From an uncultured Kiritimatiellota bacterium (GTDB lineage Bacteria > Verrucomicrobiota > Kiritimatiellia > RFP12 > UBA1067), in contig CAKULV010000004.1 of the NCBI GenBank assembly GCA_934667425.1, forward strand, positions 1 to 64,000: DNA of 64,000 bases. The letters are read 5' to 3'. This document shows, piece by piece, positions 32,822 through 40,799 of the stretch. The first letter of the stretch is position 1, and each line of letters starts with the position of its first letter. The notes under the pieces are model-generated. The model made no database searches, was not told the DNA's origin, and worked only from the letters and a program-made list of their open reading frames with translations. The translations under genes and the position numbers were made by a program.

Positions 32822-34567
32822 ATGAGATCCGAGCAGATACCGTACGGCGTGAAGGACTTCAAGCGCATCCGACTGGAGGACTTCTACTATGTCGACAAGA
32901 CCGCGTTCATCCGGAGGATGGAGGAACGCGCAAACTTCCTCTTCTTCGTGCGGCCGCGGCGGTTCGGCAAGTCGCTCCTCTGCGAGACGCTGCGCTGCTA
33001 CTACGATGTCGCGGAGAAGGAAAACTTCGACCGCCTTTTCGGCGGACTCGACATCGGGAAGAATCCGACGCCGAATGCAAACCGGTATTTCGTCCTTTCG
33101 CTCGACTTCTCGCTGGTCGGCAAATATCCGGGCGACAGTTGGCAGGTACGCTTCGAGCAGTATCTCGACACGGCGCTTCGAAATCTGATTGACGGTCACC
33201 GGGAATTTCTCGCGAAGGTCGCCGATGTCGATGAACTAATTGCTCTGCCGAACGCCGGCGTCAAGTACGATGCGGTCGTTCCGCTTCTGAAGCGTCTCGG
33301 CTACGGCCTCTACGTGATCGTTGACGAGTACGACAACTTCACGAACGAGATCGTCTCGACGGCGGGGAAGGTGCCCTACAGGGAGATCACGCACGGCACG
33401 GGATTCTACCGGGGCTGGTTCAAGCAGTTCAAGGCGACGTGCGACCGCATCTTCATGACGGGCGTCTCGCCCGTGACGATGGACGACCTGACGAGCGGCT
33501 TCAACATCGCGACGAACATCACGCAGGAGGATGAGTTCAACGCGATGGTCGGCTTCACTACGGACGAGACGCGGCGGCTCTTCGAGGACTTCCGGGGGAC
33601 GGGGAAGTTCGCGGACGATGCCGAGGGCCACCTCAGGACCGTCAAGGCGTGGTACGACAGCTACTGCTTCTCGAAGCCGTGCGCGGGGCGCGAGACGCTC
33701 TACAACTGCGACATGGCGCTCTACTACCTCGGCAAGCTCGTGGCCTCCGGCCGCCCGCCAGAGAACCTGATCGACGCGAACATCCGCAGCGACTGGAACA
33801 AGCTCCGCGCGATCCTCGCCGCGCAGCGCCACGCCGAGACGTACGAGGGCGTGCTGCCGCTTACGGAGGAGCTGGCGGACAAGGGCGAGGTCTCGTTTTC
33901 GCTCGTCGAGAGCTTCCCCGTCGAGGGCATCCTCAAGGAGGAGAACTTCAAGTCGCTCTACTACTACTACGGCATCGTCACGATGTCGCGGGTCTGGCGC
34001 GGCAACCTGCAGTTCCGCATCCCGAACGAGTGCGTACGCCGCCAGATCTTCGACTACATGCGCGAGGAGTACGCGAAGCGGCCGAACGCGGTGGACACTG
34101 CGGAGTTCACGGCGAAGTTCGATGCCTTCGCATGGGACGGCGAGTGGCGCGAGTTCCTGACGTACCTCGCGGAGAAGTACCGCGACAACGGCTCGCCGCG
34201 CGACGGACTCCACGGCGAGGCGCGGATCAACGGCTACCTGCGGGCGTACCTGACGATGAAGAGCGCGTTCATGGTGAAGCCGGAGCTGTCGCACCCGTGC
34301 GGCTACTCGGACTACGCGCTGTTCCCGGACCGGACGCTGCCCGACGGGTGCGTGCCGGAGCAGAGCTATCTGATCGAGATGAAGCACTCGAAGGCGGACG
34401 CAACGGACGCGGAGGTAGCTGCGAAGCACGCGGAGGCGCTGGCGCAGCTGAAGGCGTACGCGGCGGACCCGAACCTCGCCGCGCTCGCGGGCGGAACGCC
34501 GGTGCACTTCATCTGCTACGAGTTCCGGGGACGAGACCTCGTGCGGCTCGAAGAGATATTTCCATAA
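32822..34567 (+). CDS. AAA-ATPase-like protein with C-terminal PD-(D/E)XK nuclease domain
   Basis: A complete 581-residue member of the AAA-ATPase-like/PDDEXK_9 family. The start is typical (IPYGVKDFKRIRLEDFYYVDKT). Walker A is RPRRFGKS at 44-51, Walker B YVIVDEYDNF near 160, then the sensor FMTGVSPVTMDDLTSGFN. The C-terminal nuclease-like core has GYSDYALF and, about 20 residues on, YLIEMKHSK, giving the D-x(n)-ExK set. The family is abundant in gut bacteria and archaea; its role is not settled, though defence or mobile-element functions are often suspected. It is preceded by site C and an apparently leaderless promoter, and followed within 12 bp by the histidine kinase. Confidence 0.88.
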   Translation: MRSEQIPYGVKDFKRIRLEDFYYVDKTAFIRRMEERANFLFFVRPRRFGKSLLCETLRCYYDVAEKENFDRLFGGLDIGKNPTPNANRYFVLSLDFSLVGKYPGDSWQVRFEQYLDTALRNLIDGHREFLAKVADVDELIALPNAGVKYDAVVPLLKRLGYGLYVIVDEYDNFTNEIVSTAGKVPYREITHGTGFYRGWFKQFKATCDRIFMTGVSPVTMDDLTSGFNIATNITQEDEFNAMVGFTTDETRRLFEDFRGTGKFADDAEGHLRTVKAWYDSYCFSKPCAGRETLYNCDMALYYLGKLVASGRPPENLIDANIRSDWNKLRAILAAQRHAETYEGVLPLTEELADKGEVSFSLVESFPVEGILKEENFKSLYYYYGIVTMSRVWRGNLQFRIPNECVRRQIFDYMREEYAKRPNAVDTAEFTAKFDAFAWDGEWREFLTYLAEKYRDNGSPRDGLHGEARINGYLRAYLTMKSAFMVKPELSHPCGYSDYALFPDRTLPDGCVPEQSYLIEMKHSKADATDAEVAAKHAEALAQLKAYAADPNLAALAGGTPVHFICYEFRGRDLVRLEEIFP

Positions 34568-34579
34568 CTCTTCAAGGTT

Positions 34580-36721
34580 ATGAAGCATCTTCTCTCCGCA
34601 TCTCTCGCCATACTCGGAAGCGTTGTCATTGCCGCGACCGCCCCAACGATCCGCACGGCTGCCGCACTTGAGCAGGCCGTCTTCGACAGCGGAGACATTG
34701 GACGCGCCTTTGACATAGAGGCTACGATCACATTCCTCAAGTTGCCGCGCATCATGTTCAGGGATGAGACCGGATCCATGTATGCCGACGACAAGCGGAA
34801 TGCCGCCGGAGATGCCGTTCTTCGGGCGGGGGACCGAATCCGGCTGTCGGGCAGCATCATCCTGTCTGACAAGCTGAACATCCCGGCAGCCGATTGCCGG
34901 CGCATCGTCCGTCTATCGCACGGTGTGCCTGCGCCACCGCAGTCGGCAACTTTCGCGGAAGTGTCCAGCGGGCGGCTGGACTACGAGCTTGTCACGGTTC
35001 GCGGGGAAATCATCGACTCGATCCGCGATGACATCGACCAGATGTGGCGGCATCTCGTCCTCTCGGACGGCAATGCCCACATCCTCGTGCCCGTCCACAC
35101 ATCCTCCGCAACAAACGACTTCGGCCTCTCGAGCATAGGATGCCACATCGAAGTCACCGGCCTTTGCGACCCAGCCATACTCAGCGGACACAAGTTCATC
35201 GGTCGCGGCATCGAACCGATCACCCCTGCCGACATCCGCACGCTTCCTCTCACCCGGAACGATCCCTTTGACGTTCCCGACATAGGTAGGCTGAGCAGGA
35301 GAAACGTCGATGAGTTTCCCCGCCTCGGCAGACACCGCATCTCCGGCATGGTGACCGCCGTCTGGAACGGCGAAAGCGGAATGCTGAAATGCTCTCGCGG
35401 ACGGATCGTGCGCGTCAATTTCGCCGAAGCCCCTCTTCCGCCTGTTGGATCATGCGTGGATGTCTCCGGGTTCCCTTTCACGGACAGTTATGCAATCTGC
35501 ATTCGCAGAGCCATTTGGCGGAAGCGAGACGATCTGCCACACACTGTGGAGACCCCACTTAAAACGAGCGTCAAAGGCATCCTGACGGCAGTCGGGGAAC
35601 AGCGCGAATACAACTGGAAAATGTACGGACACACCATACGTCTGCGGGGAAAGGTCCTTAACCTGCCAGCCGCCAGCGGCAGTAAGCGTCAGTTCTACCT
35701 CGGCGACGGCGACCGTGCGATCCCCATTGCGGTGGACGCCCTGCCGACGGAATCCCTGAGAAGGCTCGCCGTCGGCGCCGAGATAGACGTGACTGGGGTT
35801 TGCGTAATCGAGACGGAGGCCCGTACGCCAGACATCATCCTGCCTCGCATCACGGGCTGTCTCCTGGTTGTGCGGCGTCTGGACGACCTGACCATCCTGC
35901 GCATGCCTCCATGGTGGACTGCAGGCCGTCTTTTCGCCGTCATCGCCCTGCTCGTCTGCATACTCTGCGGCATCATCTGCTGGAACATCTCCCTCCAGCG
36001 GCTCTCCGAACGGCGCGGCAGGGAGATCGCCGCCAGCAATCTCGCCCGCGCCAAAGCCGACCTCAAGACGCTCGAGCGCACCCGTCTCGCCGTAGAGCTG
36101 CACGACACGATCTCCCAGAACCTCACCGGTGCCGTCCTCGAGCTGAAGACCGCCGACATCGTCGCCGACTCCGACCAATCCTCGCTACACCGACTTATCA
36201 AGCTCGCCATCCGCACGCTCGACACCTGCCGCGAAGACCTGCGCAACTGCATTTGGGACCTCAGGAGCCTTACGCTCGACGAAAGCGACGTGAACGAGGC
36301 GATCCGCAAGACCGTCGCCCCGCAGACCGCCAACGCAAGGCTCGCCATCCGCTTCCGCGTTCCACGCGAACGGCTCTCGGAGAATGTCCTGCACGCCATT
36401 CTCTGTATAGTCCGCGAGCTTGCCATCAACGCGGTGCGACACGGCAACGCCACCGAGATTCGGATCGCAGGCAGCATCGAGCGGGACAAGTTGCTTTTTT
36501 CTGTCAAGGACAACGGCTGCGGATTCGACCCCAGGAACATCCCTGGCATGGCGCAGGGCCATTTCGGGCTCCAGGGCATACGCGACCGGATCAAGGCCTT
36601 TGATGGCAAGATGTTCGTCTCCAGCAAAACCGGCAAAGGCGCAAAGGTCATCATGACTCTGAACTTGCCAAGCATTCCAGGAACCGCACATGAAGAAAAT
36701 ACGCATTCTGATCGCCGATGA
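34580..36721 (+). CDS. NarL-family sensor histidine kinase with large external sensor region
   Basis: A protein of 713 residues. Signal peptide at 1-19, an outside part of about 420 residues with OB-fold-like beta repeats (FLKLPRIMFRDETGSMY, GDRIRLSGSI, TVRGEIIDSI, TVRGKVLNL-like RLRGKVLNLPA), one transmembrane helix at about 448-470, and then HisKA_3 with ELHDTISQNLTGAV (phospho-acceptor His about 507). The ATPase has N box ELAINAVRHGN near 612 and G box DNGCGFD...GHFGLQGIRDR near 645. It overlaps the response regulator by 32 bp, so they form a pair. The upstream gene is 12 bp away, but a link in function is not evident. The ligand is unknown. Confidence 0.9.
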   Translation: MKHLLSASLAILGSVVIAATAPTIRTAAALEQAVFDSGDIGRAFDIEATITFLKLPRIMFRDETGSMYADDKRNAAGDAVLRAGDRIRLSGSIILSDKLNIPAADCRRIVRLSHGVPAPPQSATFAEVSSGRLDYELVTVRGEIIDSIRDDIDQMWRHLVLSDGNAHILVPVHTSSATNDFGLSSIGCHIEVTGLCDPAILSGHKFIGRGIEPITPADIRTLPLTRNDPFDVPDIGRLSRRNVDEFPRLGRHRISGMVTAVWNGESGMLKCSRGRIVRVNFAEAPLPPVGSCVDVSGFPFTDSYAICIRRAIWRKRDDLPHTVETPLKTSVKGILTAVGEQREYNWKMYGHTIRLRGKVLNLPAASGSKRQFYLGDGDRAIPIAVDALPTESLRRLAVGAEIDVTGVCVIETEARTPDIILPRITGCLLVVRRLDDLTILRMPPWWTAGRLFAVIALLVCILCGIICWNISLQRLSERRGREIAASNLARAKADLKTLERTRLAVELHDTISQNLTGAVLELKTADIVADSDQSSLHRLIKLAIRTLDTCREDLRNCIWDLRSLTLDESDVNEAIRKTVAPQTANARLAIRFRVPRERLSENVLHAILCIVRELAINAVRHGNATEIRIAGSIERDKLLFSVKDNGCGFDPRNIPGMAQGHFGLQGIRDRIKAFDGKMFVSSKTGKGAKVIMTLNLPSIPGTAHEENTHSDRR

Positions 36722-37310
36722 CCACACGGTCGTCCGCATCGGGCTTTCCGCCCTGCTTGGTTCGCAGAAGGACCTCGAAGTCGTCGGCGAGGCCGACAAC
36801 GGCAACATCGCCGTCCAGGAGGCGTTGCGCCTCAGGCCGGACATCGTCATCATGGACCTGATGATGCCGCTGAAGGACGGCGTTGAGGCGACAATCGAGA
36901 TCAGAAAGAGAGTCCCGGCCGCCAAGGTCATCGTCCTCACGTCCTACGGCACGTCGGACGGAATCGCCCATGCGCTCAACGCGGGCGCGTCCGGCGCGCT
37001 GACCAAGACGGCGGACGACGATTCGCTCATCGCCGCCGTCCGTGCCGTAGCCGCCGGCGGACGATTCGTCTCACCGCGAGTGGAGAAGATGCTCAAGGAG
37101 TCGCCCCCCGTTCCGGAACTTACGGAAAGGCAGCAGGACATACTGCTGTCCGTTGCGCGTGGCCTCTCCAACTCCGACATCGCCAAGCAGTTCGGGATCT
37201 CCCAGACTGTTGCGCGGGAGCACATCACGACCATACTCGCAAAAGTCGGCGCGGCCAACCGTACCGAGGCCGTCGCCATCGCCCTCAAGAAGCACCTGCT
37301 GGAAATCTGA
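36690..37310 (+). CDS. NarL/LuxR-type response regulator
   Basis: A protein of 206 residues. The receiver domain at 1-120 has the acidic pocket Asp10-Asp11, phospho-acceptor Asp56 (IVIMDLMMP), Thr in VLTSYG and Lys in ALTKTAD. The C-terminal LuxR-type helix-turn-helix is LTERQQDILLSVARGLSNSD with QTVAREHITTILAKVG. Its start lies inside the 3' end of the kinase gene. Targets are not known; the adjoining glycan genes are candidates. Confidence 0.93.
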   Translation: MKKIRILIADDHTVVRIGLSALLGSQKDLEVVGEADNGNIAVQEALRLRPDIVIMDLMMPLKDGVEATIEIRKRVPAAKVIVLTSYGTSDGIAHALNAGASGALTKTADDDSLIAAVRAVAAGGRFVSPRVEKMLKESPPVPELTERQQDILLSVARGLSNSDIAKQFGISQTVAREHITTILAKVGAANRTEAVAIALKKHLLEI

Positions 37311-37350
37311 CCGCGAGGCGCCGCCGCTGCGCGCAAATGCGCCCAACGCC

Positions 37351-37558
37351 TCAGATGTCCGACTTGAGGGTTTCCACCCAGTCTGCTATCTTGGCATCGG
37401 TCTGGCCGGCCTCATTCGTGTCATCGAGTTTCAGGCGTTCGCCAACAAGCGATTGCGTCAATCGCCACCGGACCACCTTCCGACAGCACAAGCCAAAACT
37501 GGTTCATCTCGCCGGGACGGACATCCGACGCCGGAATGTTAAACAAAATATGGCTCGC
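37351..37558 (-). pseudogene. Remnant continuing in frame behind the esterase stop
   Basis: Behind the TAA of the esterase (37559-37561) the same frame reads on with protein-like content (PASDVRPGEMNQFWLVLSEG). After an apparent frameshift near 37430, a second piece ends as ERLKLDDTNEAGQTDAKIAD plus ten residues and TGA at 37351. It looks like the C-terminus of a longer secreted protein. No family was recognised. It could be a former extra domain of the esterase or the end of a different, deleted gene. Confidence 0.35.
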
Positions 37559-38341
37559 TTATGGCATCTGTCCTTTGACAAAAAGCTCGACGTACGGAAC
37601 TCCAGCCGTGTACACGCGCCCGTGATCCGAATACGGACAACTGACAAACCAGGCCTTCTCCTGCCCGAGCGCCCTGCACGAAGCGATCAAGAGCCTGTTC
37701 TCCTCGCTTCGGCACTTCCACTCCCACGGCTCCTGTCCGCAGATCGACACGATTGGCGGAATGTCTTTCGCACACCACCGAAGCGGAGCGAGTGCGTCGA
37801 TCTTCGGCAAGAACTGCGGATCTTCGTCGCCGGCGAACCTACGAACGTTGAAATGCTTCGTAGCCTGACCGGAGATCGGTGCGAGTCCGGCAAGCTCACG
37901 GATGTCATGCCCATGCGCCTTCAGGTATTGCGGCGCCATGCCGACCATCATTGTCAGGTATCCGCCGGCGCTCATCCCCGAAACGTAGACTCTCTTGGCG
38001 TCGCCGCCATAGCGGGCAATGTTGTCAAGCGCCCAGGCAACGGCTGCCGCCGCATCGCGGATGCACGTTTCGCCATCCACCATGCCCCCCTTTTTAAGCA
38101 GGCGGTAATTGACGGAAACCTGGCCTATGGACTCGTCGATGCGAATAAAGTGTTTTCCGCCGCTCACCAGCCCGCCGCCATGGAACCAGACGACCGTCGG
38201 AAAATTCGTCTTTCCTTCCGGCCATTTCACATCGAGCCTGCACCTTTCCGGGGTAGCATAGGGAATATCGCGTTCAACGCATTCCCGCGCCGCGGAAGCC
38301 GCTGCCATCAGGCAGAATGCAATGCCCAAAACCATCTTCAT
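37559..38341 (-). CDS. Secreted alpha/beta-hydrolase (esterase)
   Basis: A protein of 260 residues from the ATG at 38341 (AAAGGAG site). Signal peptide VLGIAFCLMAAASA. The fold is that of esterase/lipase-type hydrolases: oxyanion-hole VVWFHGGGLVSGG, nucleophile Ser in VSGMSAGGYL, Asp/His candidates near the end (CPYSDHGRVY). The central DERELAGLAPISGQAT-like region is usual for acetyl-xylan or carbohydrate esterases. A TATATT -10 lies near 38380 on this strand. A deacetylase of plant or host glycans is likely but not proven. Confidence 0.82.
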   Translation of the reverse strand: MKMVLGIAFCLMAAASAARECVERDIPYATPERCRLDVKWPEGKTNFPTVVWFHGGGLVSGGKHFIRIDESIGQVSVNYRLLKKGGMVDGETCIRDAAAAVAWALDNIARYGGDAKRVYVSGMSAGGYLTMMVGMAPQYLKAHGHDIRELAGLAPISGQATKHFNVRRFAGDEDPQFLPKIDALAPLRWCAKDIPPIVSICGQEPWEWKCRSEENRLLIASCRALGQEKAWFVSCPYSDHGRVYTAGVPYVELFVKGQMP

Positions 38342-38482
38342 GTCGCAGACTCTCCTTTCATTCCTGTGGCTGGGCAATATAGCGGATTCCTGTTCGGATT
38401 GCAAGGAGCGCTCAAGCCTGACAGGGGTTCCGCTTCTATGGGAGGGTCGCGCTTGAGCAGGCCGCCTTCGGCAGCGGAAGCC

Positions 38483-38701
38483 TCACTTACCCGCCTCCGT
38501 GACTTCCGCGAAGACCGGCAGAAGCGACAGGTTGCTTCGCCACGACGTGTACATGAGCCCCACGCAGCCGTCCGTCGCCCTGCAGATCTCGGCCCAGGCC
38601 CGCAGGTCGCCCTCGATGTCCTTGTCGTAGTAGCAGGCGGCATGTGTCCGGAACCCCTCGCCTGCAAAGAACTTCAGCGAGCCGGCGCGGCGCACGGACC
38701 C
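38483..38701 (-). pseudogene. C-terminal fragment of a glycosidase-like protein
   Basis: The reading frame ends in GLMYTSWRSNLSLLPVF, which matches in kind the end of the protein at 40796-42454 (GFMYTTWVDNYDRIGLF). Before it stands FFAGEGFRTHAACYYDKD. Only about 70 residues are left and there is no start. It is joined in frame, through a TAG, to a DUF3990-like gene start, so two unrelated gene pieces meet here. Confidence 0.5.
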
Positions 38702-38872
38702 CTAGACGCTGACGACATGCCCCGGACGCTTGCTCAAGGCCCAACGCTGCGACTGACGTTCAAAGTCCGTGCAGTAGAACCCGAAGTCCTTGGCGAACCC
38801 ATTCGTTCGGACTTCCGGCAGCGTCACGGGCACACTGCTTCCGTGATAGACGATTCGGCTGTCGTTTCTCAT
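38702..38872 (-). pseudogene. N-terminal fragment of a DUF3990-like protein
   Basis: From the ATG at 38872 the product reads RIVYHGSSVPVTLPEV, NGFAKDFGFYCTDF and WALSKRPGHVVSV before TAG at 38702-38704. IVYHGS, DFGxGFY-like and WA motifs are those of the DUF3990 (ADP-ribosyltransferase-like) family, which is usually 150-170 residues long; only 56 are left. A TATAAT 6 bases before the ATG shows that the promoter survives. Probably a broken accessory gene. Confidence 0.5.
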
Positions 38873-38878
38873 GCCCAC

Positions 38879-38884
38879 ATTATA
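38879..38884 (-). promoter_or_regulatory. -10 element directly before the DUF3990-like fragment
   Basis: ATGCTATAAT with 6 bases to the ATG at 38872, a further case of an apparently leaderless start. Confidence 0.5.
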
Positions 38885-39365
38885 GCATATTTCTGCCCTG
38901 CCCCGTTGCGCATATGTCCATTTCAAGCGCGCATCGCAGACGTACTCCGCTTCTCATTTCGCGAAGACATCGGCGAGGCGCTGCAGGACGGCGCGGAAGC
39001 GCGAGGCCGTGCGCGGCGCGCGTGGACGCAGTCCGGCAAGCGGAAGCCCCTTCAGGCGTTCGCGTCGCGCCTTTGCCGCCTTCACGTGGTTTTCCATCGG
39101 CTTGCGCTGCCCCAGGCGCGTCCGCCAACAGATGGCTTCGCTCAGTTCGCGCATCACGGGCGCATACCAGTGCCGCGCCAGCTCACTTCAAGCTAACTGC
39201 GCGCACGCCCGTGTCGAGGGTGACGTCCTCCAGACGCAGGTTTCGGATTGCGCCGCGTCCGCCTTGCCGCCCACGAGGCAGCACTCGCGCACAACCATCC
39301 CCAGTTCATCACGCCGTGCAGGGTGTCTTCCGTTTCTTGCCGCCTATCACACCAGACCATGATCT
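38885..39365. other. Degenerate interval with gene fragments
   Basis: On the minus strand, 39183-39254 reads GAIRNLRLEDVTLDTGVRAV and ends after three more residues, like the last coil of a GH28-type beta-helix. Another open frame at 38954-39157 is Arg-rich and has no start signals. No intact gene is supported. Confidence 0.4.
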
Positions 39366-40799
39366 TCAACGGAAGTTGACTCGGCGACCGCCGAGAACCT
39401 TGACGGACGAGCCCACTGTCTCGACAGCGTATTCCGGACGGTAGCGGAGCGTTGGTGCCGCATCCGGAAGCCAAAGTCCGACACGCGGTCGTCCGGCCTC
39501 GCCCACCCTCTTCGGAACTGCGGCCGCACACGTGATCTCCGCCGACTCGCCAGCCACGAGCCGCCGGCAGTCGAAGTCCGACTCGAACTCCGTCACGGCG
39601 CCATCTTCCGAGGCGAGCACGAACCACGCCGTCCGGGGATTGACCGGGTGTGCGAACCCGACGTTGCGCAGACGCGCGGCAAAGGTCACGCGCGAACCTT
39701 CGTTGGGGACTCCGCGCATTTCAAGCGATTCGAGCACCAGCCGATAGCCAAGGTGGTCGCGGATGTACTCGTAGGCCGTGCGCATCGGCCTCTCCTTGAA
39801 ATAGCCGGGGTCGCCCCCTATCCCGTAGGCGGCGAGTTCCTCTTGCGTCACGGGCGTCACCTTCCAGCGGTCAATCGTCCCCGTCGTCGGGGTCCGGTCA
39901 AGCTCCGAGTTCCCGTGGACAAGCGAGAACGTCGTGTAGTGGTGTTCCTTGAAGCGCAGGATGGCGGCCAGGCCGTGTTCGTGGATCGGCCGAACCCCCT
40001 GGCTCGTCCAGAACAGCTCTCCGTCGACAGGCGCCGTCAGCCCCGCCGCGCACATCGCGTCGAAGTCGGAGCCGCCCGGTTCGGACCATTTCGTCCACAC
40101 TGCGGCGTCGCCGCCCATCTTCGCGTATGCGACCGGGTCGCCCATGAACGTGTCCGACTCGGTCGGGTTCCCGCACAGGGTCGCGTCGTTGAAGAGCCCG
40201 ATCCTCGCGGCATCCCGCCCGCCCAGTATCCGCAGCGTCTGTGTGCGGAGGAACGGACGGCGCATCATCGTCGAGCGGCTTTCGGGCAACATCTCCAGCG
40301 TCGCCGCGACAATCTGCGCGACGGCCTCCGGGTCCTTCTCGATGCCCGAGAAAGAGGAGTGGAACTCGCCCCACGCGCCGACCCACCCGGCCTGAAGGCT
40401 GTAGATGACGTCAGCATTTCTCCGCACGATCGGAGTCAGCTCGCGGATGTGCGAGAGGATCCGCGCCAGGTTTGGCCCGTGCGTCCGGTCGGTCGTCCGC
40501 TCGTAGGCGAAGCGCAGCAGGAACTTGATGCCGTCGTGGCGCGCACGATCGAAGTCGGCCTGCAGCGCCGCGAGCTTCGCTTCAGAGATACCGGATGTCT
40601 CGTACTTCGTCAGGTAGCAGTACGCCTGCGCGACGGTCACGCCCTCGGCGCGGTAGCGTTCGACGGGCCAGTTGTCGCGGATGTGCCGTCCCGGCCGCTC
40701 GTCCGCCTCCAGTCCGACCATCATCTCGAAGCGCCACCCCCTCTCCGGATTCGACACGATGCCGCCCAGCGAAAGGACGGCCAGCAGCAAGGCGTTCAT
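39366..40799 (-). CDS. DUF4874/DUF4832 protein, probable secreted glycosidase-like enzyme
   Basis: A protein of 477 residues with a short hydrophobic start (ALLLAVLSLGGIV). NPERGWR near the N-terminus and LQAGWVGAWGEFHSS mark DUF4874. DUF4832 follows (RRPFLRTQTLRILG, IGLFNDATLCGNPTESDTFM, FWTSQGVRPIHEHGL). A C-terminal Ig-like domain (RLRNVGFAHPVNPRTAWF) ends the protein. The N-terminal half is predicted to be a TIM barrel, and Glu of AWGEFH is a candidate catalytic residue; activity is not known. The start overlaps the stop of the upstream gene by ATGA, so the two are translationally coupled. It closes the long right-hand operon. Confidence 0.8.
   Translation of the reverse strand: MNALLLAVLSLGGIVSNPERGWRFEMMVGLEADERPGRHIRDNWPVERYRAEGVTVAQAYCYLTKYETSGISEAKLAALQADFDRARHDGIKFLLRFAYERTTDRTHGPNLARILSHIRELTPIVRRNADVIYSLQAGWVGAWGEFHSSFSGIEKDPEAVAQIVAATLEMLPESRSTMMRRPFLRTQTLRILGGRDAARIGLFNDATLCGNPTESDTFMGDPVAYAKMGGDAAVWTKWSEPGGSDFDAMCAAGLTAPVDGELFWTSQGVRPIHEHGLAAILRFKEHHYTTFSLVHGNSELDRTPTTGTIDRWKVTPVTQEELAAYGIGGDPGYFKERPMRTAYEYIRDHLGYRLVLESLEMRGVPNEGSRVTFAARLRNVGFAHPVNPRTAWFVLASEDGAVTEFESDFDCRRLVAGESAEITCAAAVPKRVGEAGRPRVGLWLPDAAPTLRYRPEYAVETVGSSVKVLGGRRVNFR

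Noticed and set aside
38954..39157. Arg/Ala-rich minus-strand frame of 67 codons
   Set aside because: No start signals and no family; it lies in a stretch of gene fragments.
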